From: Zeugodacus cucurbitae | Taxonomy: Eukaryota > Arthropoda > Insecta > Diptera > Tephritidae | Reading direction: 5' to 3' | Length of the DNA: 64,000 nucleotides | Assembly (NCBI RefSeq): GCF_028554725.1 | Contig: NC_071671.1 | Location: 6,056,001 to 6,120,000, forward strand | Part shown: piece by piece, positions 34,531-47,490 of the stretch | How the letters are laid out: every line of letters begins with the position of its first letter | Numbering within the stretch: position 1 is the first letter of the stretch | Made by a program: the position numbers and the translations under genes | Notes under the pieces: generated by a model | What the model saw: the letters and a program-made list of their open reading frames with translations, nothing else | Databases searched by the model: none | Told to the model about the DNA's origin: nothing

Positions 34531-36779
34531 GTCACATAGTGAGACTGTATGCTCCAAAACATGTTATCTACCAGCAGTGATAATATGCATATATTATCTT
34601 CATCCGCTTTACCATTTATTTCCTCTCAACTGCATGCATTTGCATTTGCATATTATTGGTGCTCAGTGACTTATTCGCATTTGCTACACTTCACTTTGTC
34701 TTATTTACATATAAATGTTTATGTTTATGTATACAAATGTATGTGTGAAATGTATATATGTAGTGTATTTTGTACGATCATATACCGCCACGATCGTTGT
34801 GCCAATTTTTCGCTCTTTTATTATGTATTTTGCAAAATTTTCCTCCCATCTGTCTTTGCATTGTCATTCGGCCGCTTATTTCTTGCTACCGTTTGCGAAT
34901 TTCGTAGGTTTCTATGCGCGCACAGACAGTCGTACATAAGTAGGTACTTAAGCAATTGGATTTTATGGCAAACGTTTTTGCAAATTATTTGCAATCTCCT
35001 ACATTCCATTTGCATTGGCGCATATTTACCAACCATATAGAGCGATAGCAGCAACAGCAAGCAAACACCGCAAAAAAAAGTAATAATAATAATAAAAAAA
35101 TGAGTGAAAAATTCACATTAGCACTCTACCTTCATTTAATCGGGCACGTAACGCCTTCATGTGCGCGTATCTTGTCGATTGTGCAAAGCAGCAAACGCGG
35201 TGGGGGACGCACGGTGGATGCATCGCATATTCACGCGTTCGGCACGATTTGCGTAAGCGCGACAAGTGTGGTTCATGGCGGCTCGTACTATTAAACAACA
35301 GCTAATTATTTTATATTTACACCATACATAATAACCAACAACAACAATTGTTTTATGTCGTAGCTTTCGTCGATGTCGGTGTCGGTATCGGTCGGTGTTT
35401 TTGGTCTCATTAACGTCACCTGAGACACGTCATTCATTAGCGGTTTATATGAAGAAACAATTATATATAAAAAGAAACACATTAACTCACTTTCCATTGC
35501 AGTGCTGACTAAGCGCTGTGGCCAAAAAAAGTGCCAAGCCCATTGCGCACACCCTGTTTTAACGGCAGTGTCAATAATTGGGCGGTGCCGCTGCAGTAGT
35601 GTTATAGCTCCAACTATTTACATATAGTATTTGTATATGATACTATAGTTTTTGCAGTTGTTGTAAATAGCTAAAAAACAAATTCATTATTATTATTGTT
35701 TAAAACACCCTTCTCTCATATAGACTCTTTCAGCGCTGTATTCCTTTATCAACTCTGTCGTCCTGTCCGTATTGTTCCTGTCCATTTGTTGTCATGCCAC
35801 TTTTTTTGCTTTCAAATGCAAATCTATTTTATTTTTATTTATTTTCTCTTTCCCTTTTCTTCGCATATTTGCCGCTCATTAAGTGGTATTACTTGTTTTT
35901 GCGAATTTGGCTATTTCTAATCGTCAAGGCTGTTGAAAAGTGACGTAAAATTCGTGTATTTATGTACATTTATGGGTATTTAGTATATATACATACATAC
36001 ATATACGGATCAATGTGTCCACATTTTTTTATAATTTTTATAATCAGTATCGCTTATCTCATATGATTGCAGTAGATTCACCTCATTTCTATCTAACATT
36101 CAATTGTATGTGTGAAACAACTGTTTTATTCGAGTGTAATTTTTTGCTTGAAGTGCTTTTTAGTATCTTTAATCACTTTTTAATATAAACATTTTAACTG
36201 TATTATGCATTTCCGGTTTTCAGTCGGACATTGTTATGCACTTCCAATTTATTATAGCTTTGTAGACTGTTAGGCGTTATAAAATCTATATTTAGATTTA
36301 ATGTGATAACTTGGAATAGATAACAGATGTTTTTGAACAAAAAATAATAATTTACTTCAGATTCAATTTCAAACATCTACAACAGTTATTTTAGTTACTA
36401 AATTAGTTGTAAATAATTTCTGTTACAATTTTCAATTATTCAAATCAAATTTTACTTTAACAACCATTATAATTTTTGCTGAATGAAAATTTAAAATTAT
36501 CTTATTACTGACCTTGTTCTGAACTAGTCATAATATTCTTTGTTTGCATTTGTCCCAACTTTTCTGTCTTTTTTTTTAATTTTCACAAAAACATTGAAAT
36601 AAATGCGTTTACATGTGTATTTATTGATTTTTAATTTGTGGTTAAAAATAGAAGATCGATACCAACCAACCATTACTAATTCAATCGATTGTTTGTACGA
36701 TGTAGTTTTGCCTTAAATGTATCGGAGCAAACTGAAATAGTCTAAAAAATGCTTTTAGTTTATAAAACGCGACCCATGT
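34531..36779. other. Non-genic stretch
   Basis: No gene is supported. The 163-codon plus open frame at 34549-35040 is Cys/Phe/Tyr-rich translation of T-rich DNA overlapping two others, with no signal of constraint that I can see. An overlapping pair of open frames at 35100-35298 likewise lacks a domain. Confidence 0.4.
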
Positions 36780-36951
36780 GAACCTGCCGGTTTAAAAATT
36801 AGTCCCTTCCTTAAATTTGTGATAGGCTCAAAGCGCTCCGGCGATACGTAAGGGTCTTCTTTGCGATCCATACTTACCTTTAGCTGTCCAAGTGAGATCC
36901 ATCGCGAAAACTGTTGCGGAGGTCAGCCTTTGTAAACTAACCTAACCTAAA
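36780..36951 (+). mobile_element. LINE 3' tail, plus strand
   Basis: This is a short segment ending 'aactaacctaacctaa', the same terminal motif seen inverted at the start of the minus-strand LINE copies at 16.3 and 23.3 kb. It is GC-richer than its flanks and non-coding. The class is inferred from the terminus only. Confidence 0.4.
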
Positions 36952-37265
36952 AAGAAAATAAATATGATCAGATCGTTAGATAATTGCATAATTGAACTGC
37001 TATGTTTTACATATTACACTTTTTTCCTAAAAATTGACTTCGGTTTAAGTTAATCACTTTATATTTAAAACACCAAGACTTGTATAGCCCCACAACAAAC
37101 TCTGGTCGAACTGAAACGATGCTACGATTTCAGCACTAACCAACCTCAAAATATTTAATATGTCTGTATGTAAATATGTACATACACACATACTTTCTCA
37201 TCTCTCAAATTCCACCAAATAAAATCACAATTAATTTTGATTAAAATTTGTTTTATTATTTTCAG

Positions 37266-37330
37266 CATTTTTCGGCTGCGTCCACTAGCGATTTTGAATT
37301 TATTGTGATTGTAAAGCAAAAAACGTCAAT
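37266..37330 (+). other. tapas: tapas 5' UTR portion in the first coding exon
   Basis: A T-rich tract followed by 'ttttattattttcag' gives an acceptor ending at 37265, so the first coding exon begins with 65 bases of UTR. At least one upstream non-coding exon therefore exists. The ATG at 37331 (gtcaatATG) is the first in the exon and opens the frame that reaches the LOTUS domain. Confidence 0.7.
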
Positions 37331-40300
37331 ATGTCCGCAGCAGTCGCGTCGGCACCGACAACAGCAAAAACAACAACTGCAACAAAATCTGTAAACAATA
37401 ATAATAACAACAACAACAATAATAATACAACTAAAACAACCACAAAGGTAGCAACTTCTGGCAGCGATACGACGAGCAAAACAAACAAAAGCGTTGCAGC
37501 AAACAAAACCAACAACACTACAGCTACCAACAATGATGACAACAATAATAATAATAACAATAGCAAGCAACAACGCCTAAAATACATAGCGAATGTAGTG
37601 CGCGCCTTAGTGACATCACGCAAACCGCCGTGCAAATTACGCGAGGTACTAAGAGAGTATCCCGAAATCGAAGGTGAACCATTAAATTTTCGCAAACTTG
37701 GCTATACAACAGCTAAAGATCTGCTGAAGGCGACTGGCGAATTTAGTTTTCAACAATATGGCGAAGAGGTGAGTAGGGGAATGCATAACAGACATCATAT
37801 ATACATTAAAGTATCTTTTATTGTGGAAAAAACGTCGATTTTCTTCGAAAAATATTTGTAATCGTATAATCCACCAAAATACTTCAATATTTACGGTTTT
37901 GAAAATTTGTTTCAATATTTTTTTTTCTTGTAAAATTTTAACTCTGCACATGTTTAATCACCCTGTACTTTATGTGATGTGATGCATTGTGCTCATTTCA
38001 GTTGTCGAAATTTAGGACTCATTTGTTTTATTCACTTTTTTATCTTGCTTGCCTCACACTTGGTGGCGGCAGTGCATCCCCAAGACGCAGTCAGTATGTC
38101 TGCAGCGCTTTCTTCGAAAGTTTTCTAAAAATATACAGTTCTAGTGCAATGAACTTTAACCTCGAAAATATGCAAGAAACTAGTGCGGTGTTTTCTTTAA
38201 AATAATTTATAATACTGAAGGGTTTGGAAATAAAAAGTGGAGTCAATTTTCGCAGCACAACTGTGAATCTGTATTTTCTATAAACAAAACTAGTGAAGAG
38301 TGAATATAGAATACAAAATAACACATGTAAGTGAATCTCCACATGTGTGAGACTACACAGATACATGGGTTTATAAAGTTCAAAATCGTTGTAAATTATT
38401 CATTGCATTGTATCGAGAGCGCGCGAGATTACTTAACTTGTACACTTTCGATCATCACATTCAGTTTCCGCTCTGAGCGCTGAGCATTGGATTTGCCATT
38501 AAAATAGTTTTACCTCACCCTTATATGTTCACTTATTCTAATTTGTGCTCATTCACTCACTTATGCTCTCCCTCATTGCCGCAGACATACATAAATGCCG
38601 TGCCTAGCCAGAAGTCGGCGCACATTTCGTCTATGGTGAGACAGCAGAAGGCAAGCAAATCGACACGCATCACAGTGGCACCACAAGTGCGACAACCGAA
38701 ACGCTCCGATCAGAGTTGGAACAAGAGTAGCTATTCGTCAAACGTCTACCAGCGTTTGCCGGCGACGGGTCAGCAGCAGCAGCAGCAACAGCAGCGTTGG
38801 CGTAGTAATGTGAGCAACACCGCAGCGGGGGCTGGTGATCGCAACAACAACAATAGTCAACAGCAAAACAATAACAATCGCAATAGCAGTGCGAGTGGCC
38901 AACAACAGCAAAAGGCAACGAAGCCAACACAAAAGCCACAACAACAACAGCAACAAGCACAGAAAACTCAGCAGCAACAACAGCCGCCTTTGCAGCGTCA
39001 AAAGTCGCTCGGCGCAACAACGACGAATAAGACCGCAGGCGGCAACGAGAAGCGAGATCTACGCGAGATGTTGAACGCAAAGGCAGCACAGCAGCAGTCC
39101 AATGGTGGTGGAGCGGCCAACAATGGCAATAAGGCGGCTGGCGAGACTGATTTACGCGAACGTTTGAATGTCAAACGCCAACAACAACAACATCAGCAGC
39201 AACAACAACAGCAAAAGCAGCAGGCCGCCGCTGAACAGCAAAAATCATCGCCGCGTCCCATTTTGGGGCAGAACAACAATTCGGCAATTGCCATCGCTTC
39301 GACATTGATTTTGGCGCAGCGTGAACAGAAAATGCAGGAGCAGCATCAGCAACAGCGCGCTCAGCTGTTGGCCGCGCAACAATTACGTCAGCAACAGCAG
39401 CAGCAGCAACAACAACAGCAGCTGATACAACAAAATCTGCTGCAGCAACAACAATTGCAAAAGCAAGCACAGCAACAAATGCAGGCACAGCAACAATTGC
39501 AAGTGCAACAACAGCAGCAGCAGCAACAGCAAACGCAGCCGCGTCCATTGATGGCTGTTGGCGTTGCCAAACCGGGTGTTGGCATCGGTTCGGTGCAGGA
39601 TCGCTTACGTATACGTATTAATAATAATAATAATCATCAAAACAGTAACGGTACGAATGGCAGCAGCACACCCGAGACGTCACCGGCGCTATCTTCCACA
39701 GGTTCCGACAAACTCTTGACGGCGGCGAACTCATTTGTTGCTTCGGCGGCTATGCAGCAGCTGCAGATACAACAGCAGCCACAATTCCACAAACAGCGCT
39801 ACATAGTCAAACAACAACAGCAGCAGCAGCTACAACAACAGCAACTCGGCGAGGCGAATGGGCAGGTAAGTGTCAGCGGTCATTTGAATACAATCTTTTT
39901 TACATTCGCACACATGTGACGCTCATTCTCCTTGCAGCACGTCATACCGCCACGCATTTTCCAATTCAACCCCAAACTCGATCCGATGACTTCGCTATCG
40001 CAATACTGTGTGGTGCGTCGCTATGCACCGCCAGCTTACAGCGCTATACGCTCGAAATTCACACGCCTCTATCAGTGTCGCGTCAATGTGAATGGCACCA
40101 TCTTCTCCACGTACCCCAATGAATATCTGCACGAGCATGTCGCACAAATCTCTTGCGCTCAAAAGGCTATTGAACAATTGAAGCTGCAAGAGGCGCGACG
40201 TCCATTACCGCTGTTCTCTGAAGGCGATGCCGATCTCATTGACAAGCTCTACAACGAGTTGAAACAACATCCACATGGCATATTCGCCAAGAACATACCT

Positions 40301-43300
40301 GAGATATTCGAGGAAGCGTACAAGCAGTCGCTGCCTGAACACTGGTGGACATTGGTGCAAACCTCACCTAAATTCACCACTGAATCGGCGACCAATAATG
40401 CTGTGATTGTCTTTGCCAACGAGGAGGCGGACAAAGAGAAGGGTAAGTGGTGTGGAATTCGGAGGTTTTTATAACCTAAGATTAAAATTATTTAATTTAA
40501 TATGAAACAATGGCAACTCTTGATATAAATTTGAATTTTAAATGTCACTGTGTCAACTGTCAAAAAATTATTTTTATTTTTTTATTCAAAATTATTATTT
40601 TTCGCATATTTTTTTGTTCGGTCTTCAGTTCTTCACACAATTTAATTTAATTAACTAATTATTTAATTTTCTCATGTGTAGCTGGCGCCACCGGTGCAAT
40701 CATACAAATGGACGGCATTGCATTGCCGTGGAAACAGAAATATTGGCAATTGTACGTTACATATTGCGCTTCCACAATTGATGTGTGGGCACGTCTCTTC
40801 GGCAAGGAGTACGGCGAACGTTTTGACGGTGTTATGAGTGAAATCGAAGCGCATATGTCCACGCAAAAGACACGTCCCTTATCGCTTGCGTGCAAAAATA
40901 TCTATTTGGTGTGCATCAATGAGTGTTGGCATCGTGTGCGTGTCGAAGAGCTGGATAAACCGAATGCAACGGCGCGTTGCTTCTTCATCGACTTTGGCGA
41001 TAGTGATTGGGTGGCTGTGAGTGAGTTGTATATATGTGAGGCGCAATTTTTGCGTTTGCCCGCGCAAGCGGTGCCTTTGTCACTGTTTGGGTTGGAGGAT
41101 TTCGCGGGTAATCCGAATGCGCGACGTCACTTGGATGCGATGTTGTCGAGCAAATCGGTGGTGGGTGAGATATTGACAAAGGAGAGTGACTTCTACAACA
41201 CCGAATCGAGCGCTTGTGGTAAAATACAAGTTGTATTGTATGATACCTCAACCGAGGAGGATGTGAATCTCAATTCACTGCTATTAAGCAAGATTTGCGA
41301 TGATACACCGCAACCGGAGATTAAGCATAAAGGCGCCACTAATGTGCTGGTCTCACATATATGTGACGAAGGTGATTTGTATTTGCAAATACTCAACACT
41401 GATTTTAAATATGTACAGGTAAATATTCTAGCAAATATTCAATAACTAATTACTCAAAATTTTAATTTAACTTTTTTTTTAATTTTTATAAATTTTTATT
41501 TAATTTTTATAAATTTTTATTTCAGAAACTCATACGACAACTGATCGAATCGAAATTTAAACGCGATCAACACAAGATCACTGCTACCGATCTGAAACGT
41601 TCGAATCTATTCTTAATATGTGAAGACAGTGCTGATGGTGAGGCACAATGGTATCGTGGCGCACTTGCAGACATGCCGAACTATCGCGTCGAGGATGAAG
41701 AATTCGATATATTTTATGTGGATTATGGCATAACACGTCGCACGCACATTTCGAACATTTTCCGTTTAGAATCGCTGAGTACAGCGTTGAGCAAATTCCC
41801 GCGGCAGGCGATACGTGCGCGTCTACACAATATACCACCAATAAGCAAGAGCATTGTTGGGCGCATGCGCGCATTGCTGCCAGCCAATTGTGCGGCTTTT
41901 GTAAGTAACTTTTTTCAAATTCTCATGTTTCGGCAATGAAATGCAATAAATGCTTTATTTATATAGGTAAAAATGAATAAACCCGGCAAATTGCCATATG
42001 TCACTGTCTATCGTCGTCATGAAAGTTCCGATATGCTGTGCAATATCAACGAAGACATACGCATGGAAGCCGAATTGGAAAGGTGCGTATACTAAACTAA
42101 AAAAATGAAAAATTATTTATATTATTTTTTTTTTGTCCACCCTAACAGTTCGACGGCTTCCAATGGCGAGGACGATGATGCTTTGCCCATCAATGGCAAA
42201 CACTTGGGTCTGGCTAAAAATGGTAGTGGCGGCAGCTTGAATTCGCCAACGACACAACAAACCTTTGTAGAAATGACGCGTGGTCTAACGCTTACCACTT
42301 CAGTGCCAAATTCACCACAAAAAGTTGCTGAGCTGCCAAAACTACAAAATTACACCGCAATACCGCGTGATCCCAATGATTTTCTGGAAGTGCGTGTCAC
42401 TATGTCGGCGAATCCTTCCAATTTTACGGTGAGTTTGAGAGCAACTTGAATTGTGTTTTATTTAAAATTTAAATTTTCATTAACTTGTTTTAGATCCAAC
42501 CCTACAAAGACTATCCACGCCTTCGTGATCTCATGAAGGAACTGCAGGAGTACTGTGAAAATAACGATGAATTCATACCGGCTGATATGGTGGAAATAGG
42601 ACAGGCCTATGCAGCTAAAAATCCGGATGGTTTCTATCATCGGTAAGTTAAAAGCACAATTTTTGTTTTAGTTTTAAACAAAAAATTAAAAAAAAAAATA
42701 AATAAAAATTAAAAAAAATAAAAAAAGTTAAATAAATTAAAAAATAATTTAAAAAAAATATAACAAATTAAAAAAATATATAAAAAAAAAAAATATATAA
42801 AAAAATTAAAAATAAATTTAAAAAATTAAAAAATATAAAAAAATATATTAAAAAATAAATAAAATTAAAAAAAATATATAAAATTAAAAAAATATATGAA
42901 AAAATATAAAAGAATATCAAAAAAATAAAAAAAATATATAAAAATAAAAAAAAATATATGATAGATATGATATGAATATAAAAAAAATTAAAAAAATTAA
43001 AAAAAATATAAAAAAATTAAAAATAAATTTAAAAAATTAAAAAATATAAAAAAATATATAAAAAAATAAATAAAATTAAAATAATATATATAAAAATTAA
43101 AAAAATATATAAAATTAAAAAAATATATGAAGAAATATAAAAGAATATCAAAAAAATAAAAAAATATAAAGAATTAAAAAAATATATAAAAATTTAAATA
43201 ATATATGATAGATATGATATGAATATAAAAAAATTAAAAAAAAAAAATAAAAAAAGTTAAAAAAAATTAAAAAAGTAAAGAAATGCAAAAAATATATATT

Positions 43301-43953
43301 AGAAAAAGAAAGATAAAATAAAAAAAAAATTTAAAAAGTATAAACAAAAATTAAAAAAATATATAATAAAAATTTAAAAAATTATAAGAAATAATAAATA
43401 TTATAAAATATATAAAAAAATTAAATTAAAAATAAAAAATTAGTATAATTAAAAAACTTCTAACTACTCCCACCTCTTCCAATTGCAGTGTTGTTGTAGT
43501 GAACACCTACAATGGTGATATGATACACGTTTGTTTCTGTGATTTCGGTGATATAGCAATATTGCGCAGCGACCAATTGAAAATATTACCGGCCAAGTAT
43601 CGGCAATTACCGAAAATGTCGATACAAGCTAAATTGCATGGTGAGTAAGCCTTTAATTTTCATAAAATAATACACAACTTAATGCATAATATGAAATTTA
43701 CATCAATAAAGGCATAACTGCCACGCATGGCGACTGGAGTCTGGAAGATTGTCTACGCTTCCGTCAGCTAACAGTCGGCCAAAAGTTCGTAGCATCCATA
43801 AAACGTATTACATATGATAAGTTGGGCGCACCCGACACACCAATACTCGACTTGGAATTGATTGATGTGACTACCGATGAGGACGTTTACATACACGAGA
43901 TATTATTGCAGGAGCAACGTGCCGTTACAAATGACAAAGCGGCGTCCAATTAA
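37331..43953 (+). CDS. tapas: Tapas / TDRD7-like LOTUS and Tudor domain protein
   Basis: Ten coding exons: 37331-37768, 38585-39865, 39938-40442, 40682-41418, 41526-41900, 41967-42082, 42149-42428, 42494-42642, 43489-43640, 43712-43953. All introns are GT-AG, all phases agree, and the product is 1424 residues. A 5' UTR acceptor ends at 37265. Residues 1-85 are Ala/Thr/Asn-rich. A LOTUS (OST-HTH) domain spans about 86-165 (RLKYIANVVRALV ... KLGYTTAKDLL ... TYINAVPSQKSAHISSMV). A polyQ/N linker covers about 170-575. Three extended Tudor domains follow: about 765-880 (FFIDFGDSDW), 965-1115 (WYRG, FYVDYG) and 1235-1350 (FYHRV, CFCDFGD). One LOTUS followed by three Tudors is the layout of fly Tapas, the TDRD7 homologue. 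Tapas acts in germline nuage with Vasa and Tejas in the piRNA pathway. Tejas/TDRD5 is less likely because it has a single Tudor. The orthology call is from architecture. Confidence 0.88.
42643..43488 (+). repeat. A-rich expanded intron 8 of tapas with an internal duplication
   Basis: The intron is about 846 bases, whereas the other introns after exon 2 are 66 to 239 bases. Nearly all of it is A and T in tataaaaa/ttaaaaa units. A block of about 210-220 bases appears twice, at roughly 42798-42990 and 43011-43235. Shared landmarks are 'aaaagaatatcaaaaaaata' and 'gatagatatgatatgaatat'. The splice signals (cg|gtaagt and 'ttccaattgcag') are intact. Confidence 0.8.
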
Positions 43954-45170
43954 ATGTCACTCACAACTGAACTCAAGAGATAAACGAAATAAGTGAAAAA
44001 GAGAGTTAATATTTCTTATAGCATATAACGGTAGTTTTTAGCGTAGGTTAGTGCAGTTAGTTACTTTGCTTTGGCAGGCAAGCGTTTAAGCAATTCATTT
44101 CAGCTTTTTGTACACTAACTTAAATGTTTGAAACGTTTTCGCGAAATTATTATTTTGTTGCTAAAATTATGTGTTAATTTGCAATGACCGCAGCTTTCTT
44201 CAGACAAGTTGTGCGTTTAGTGGAAAAATATTTAATGACGTTACTAATGATTCAACTCGTTATACGTAAATTTATATATATAAATTTCATATTGTTTTAT
44301 TATTTGACCATTACGCATTACTTTTATTTCTTATTCTTTGAAATCGTTGTTAAATCATCAAACTCACGTTTATATTAAATTAGAGCGCGAAAATCACATT
44401 CCGTGCAGCATTATTTTTTCACACAACACGTCGTCAGTTTGATAAAAGCTAAAAAGCTTAGTGTTTTAGTCGAGCATTGTATGCAAGTTACTAACAGCAA
44501 AAAATCATTAATTTTTGTTTTATAAATTGAATTGATATTATTACTAAACGAAAAGGTTAATTCTTCGGCATATATGCGTGATTTTTGTAAGCATATGAAG
44601 ATATCACTTGGTAAAAAAATACTTATTATATAATATTATTATTATTTTCATTTTTAACTTTATTTTAAATATTTAAAACGAAATGTAGTCGATATAAGTT
44701 ATTTATGCTAATTTGTGTAATATTCGTATTACTAGAGGTTGAGAAATGAAATGATTAAAATTTGTAAAGAAAAAAAAACTAAAATCATACTTAAAAGAGA
44801 TTTTAACATTTTAGAAATGAAAGCGTAGTTGGTGTAGACAAATTTTGACTACCAACTACTACTACTATTGCCAAAATAATACTATGAAATTGCGATTTAG
44901 TGAATATTGTTACTTGATTTATTCTTTTATTGTTTCATTGCGTGTGAAACATAAGATTTATGACAAAAGATGCGTTTTAGTTATAAAAAATATAAAGAAA
45001 TCTTGTACGAAGAATAACAAAAAAAAACTTGATGTTGAAAAAAAAAACGATCACGATCACGAAATGTGATGGCATTACCATTAGAAGAAAAAAAACAATA
45101 ATTCCAAAAAATGTAAAAAAACATGAAATAACTTTATTCAAAAATAAATATACAAATATGTATACCATTA
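43954..45170 (+). other. Probable 3' UTR and downstream flank of tapas
   Basis: AT-rich non-coding sequence follows the stop codon at 43951-43953. Candidate poly(A) signals AATAAA occur on the plus strand near 45141-45146 (aaaaataaatatac). The open frames at 44184-45069 are low-complexity. The UTR length is a guess. Confidence 0.35.
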
Positions 45171-46149
45171 TTATTAATTAGAACGTTAATTTCGCGCGGA
45201 CGGCAACGAAGTTGAACAAAATTTTTTTTTTTGTTATTATTTTTAAATGTTTAAAACAAAATAAAAAAGAATTTCTTGAACAATAATTTAATATATATAT
45301 AATTTAATTATTTAAAACAATTAAAACAACAATATTTTTTTTTAAACATTAAAGAAGTAATGTAAAAGTTATATTACAAAAATTATTATTGTTATTTTGA
45401 TTTTAAATATTTAAAGATATATTACAAAAATATTATTATTTTTTTTTCAAACATTGAATATTGTGTTACAAAAATTATTATTTTTTATAACATTTACATT
45501 GATATTCAAAAATCATCATTATTATTATTTTTGTTTCAAACAATTGAAATTATATCACAAAAAATATGATGTATTCCCTCCCAAAAGGTTGTATCGAAGT
45601 TAAAAAGCCCTCAAGCATTGTCTGCTGGCCAAAAAAAAATATTATTTGTTCAAAACTTATTATTTTCTTTAACTAATTAACTAAATTTTCACTATAAAAA
45701 ATTAATTTAATAATTATTTTATTTTTTTAATTTACAAATTTTTGTTCAGCTTACGTTGGCGCAATTCAATTCAAATCAAATATTCAAATATGCAAAATAC
45801 CAACATATTTGCTTAGTATATAAGCTGCGAAATCAATATGCAAATACTTACAATTACCAAATTATTAACAGCAAAACTATAGTTATATAACCAGATTAAC
45901 ATATATACATTACACATATATATATATATGTAACGTACATATAAATAAATATGTACTCCGAAACACACACATACATACATACATATTCTATATATGCAAT
46001 AAATTGGAAATCAATGTGTAAAATGCAAAATCCCGATATAAAAGGTGCGTTGTGTCTTTGTTATTACTTTTTATTACATCTAAAAATTCATATTTTAGGT
46101 TACCGGGAACAAATGTACGATTTTTCGAAGAATTTGTAGGTTAGCTGTC
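45171..46149. other. AT-rich intergenic stretch
   Basis: Simple sequence dominates, with three similar blocks 'attacaaaaattattatt' between 45370 and 45500 and TA/ATAC microsatellites around 45900-45985. No gene is supported. Confidence 0.5.
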
Positions 46150-46420
46150 AACTACTATAGGATACGTGTCTTATAACGCCGACAGATTGAGATTGTCCTG
46201 CATGCAAAGAGTCTCCCCGCATGAGACCAACCACCTCTTTGCATGCCGACTAAACCCCACTCAACTAACACCCCTTTCCATTTGGTCCGACCCTGTCGCC
46301 ACAGCTCGTTTCCTGGGCCTCCCGTTAGATGACTTTGATGACAATTGATTTAGGCATGCCCGTTCCGGTTCATGGAGGTTTGGGTAATCGCTACAACAAC
46401 AACTTTTTTTAATATTGCTG
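46150..46420 (+). mobile_element. Jockey-like LINE ORF2 C-terminus and 3' end
   Basis: The open frame 46166-46348 reads HETNHLFACRLNPTQLTPLS, then 'LGLPLDDFDDN'. It parallels the LINE end at 33904-34286 and keeps the HxF-C spacing. It ends with 'aatcgctacaacaacaac'. It is 5'-truncated and dead. Confidence 0.65.
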
Positions 46421-47251
46421 AAAAAATTAAAAATACGTAGATAAAAGGTCTGGGCGCCTAAAAATATGCAGCAGTTGTTTACTATTTATCCTTTTTAAGT
46501 TTAACTTTTAAGGCAGTAGTCTTTTTAGAAGCCGAAAAAGAGTTCTTTTAGCAATTTTTTTTTAAAGGGAAGGAAATGATTGCGGTAAACGGAATTTTAA
46601 AACGCTAGTGTACTATATTTAAGGCTTAAAAAACAATATTTATTATTAAAATTTATTAAAATTTTTTTAAAGTTGTAAGTATTTTTCTGGAGCGCCTGGA
46701 GTCTGCACTTATAATTCGGTGTCGGAGATGGAGGTCGTGCGATGCATCTAAAACAGTCGAACCACATTTTTTTTTTTATTTTTATGTTTCTTTTCTTTAT
46801 GAACTAAAAAAAAACCGAGGAAGTTATAAAATTTCAATTTTTTTCGAAGTTTAAAAAAAAAAATCACGTTTTTAAGAAAAAAAATTGACTTTAAGTTGCA
46901 AAACAAGTAGTTTAAATAATACTTTTGTCCAACTTTTTTAGTTCAAATAGAAGATAATTTAATACTGAAGCTAGATCACTTTGGTTTCGATCGGACATAT
47001 ACATATTCTTTTTGCTATCGCCGGCACCGTTTTCTAACACTTGTGAAAATGAAAACTCGAGAAAACGCGCTTTATAGGTCTGCCTGAGCATTCGCACCTG
47101 CTCGACGCTCGGCCACTAAAACTGCTCTATCTTCGAAAATATGTCGAATTGGCCTTTGGAATTTTAAAGACATATTCTTGGATAGTTTTGGAAGAGATTT
47201 AAAACAAAACAAAAAACTCGATTTTTTGAAGCCTGTAAAGCAGTAATTAAT
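46421..47251. other. Non-genic stretch
   Basis: Nothing is supported. The minus open frames at 46912-47290 overlap a LINE tail at their right and have no domain. Confidence 0.45.
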
Positions 47252-47490
47252 GTCAAGGGATAAGTTCTCCGCAGCTGCAGAGAGTCTCACTTAGACAGCT
47301 TCGACTGTCCTTTGTGACACAAAAATACTCCCAACAGATCGTCATGGCCCTCATGATTAGACAAAGCGCTTGAACTCTATTATAAGGTTCTTAAGCCGGC
47401 TAATGTCGATTCTAGTCACTTTGCTGGGTGTGACGAAGGATTGTTAACCTTAGACTGGCGAATGCTGGATATTGAAGGAGTCTGGCTTGA
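47252..47490 (-). mobile_element. LINE 3' fragment, minus strand
   Basis: Closely related to 16340-16560 and 23275-23490 (shared 'gagtctcacttagacagctt', 'cgactgtcctttgtgaca', 'gctaatgtcgattc'). It lacks the terminal ttaggttagg. A short non-coding remnant. Confidence 0.6.

Noticed and set aside
34549..35040. 163-codon plus-strand open frame
   Set aside because: Rich in Phe, Tyr, Cys and Leu as expected from T-rich DNA, overlapped by open frames in other phases, no domain, no splice or start support.
35100..35298. 64-codon plus and 61-codon minus open frames of the same DNA
   Set aside because: Mutually exclusive, short, and without any family resemblance.
37262..37695. Minus-strand open frames opposite tapas exon 1
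   Set aside because: Val/Leu/Cys-rich antisense translation of the Asn/Thr codon repeats in the tapas N-terminus.
38670..39585. Minus-strand Ala/Val/Cys-rich open frames opposite tapas exon 2
   Set aside because: Antisense of the CAG/CAA glutamine repeats.
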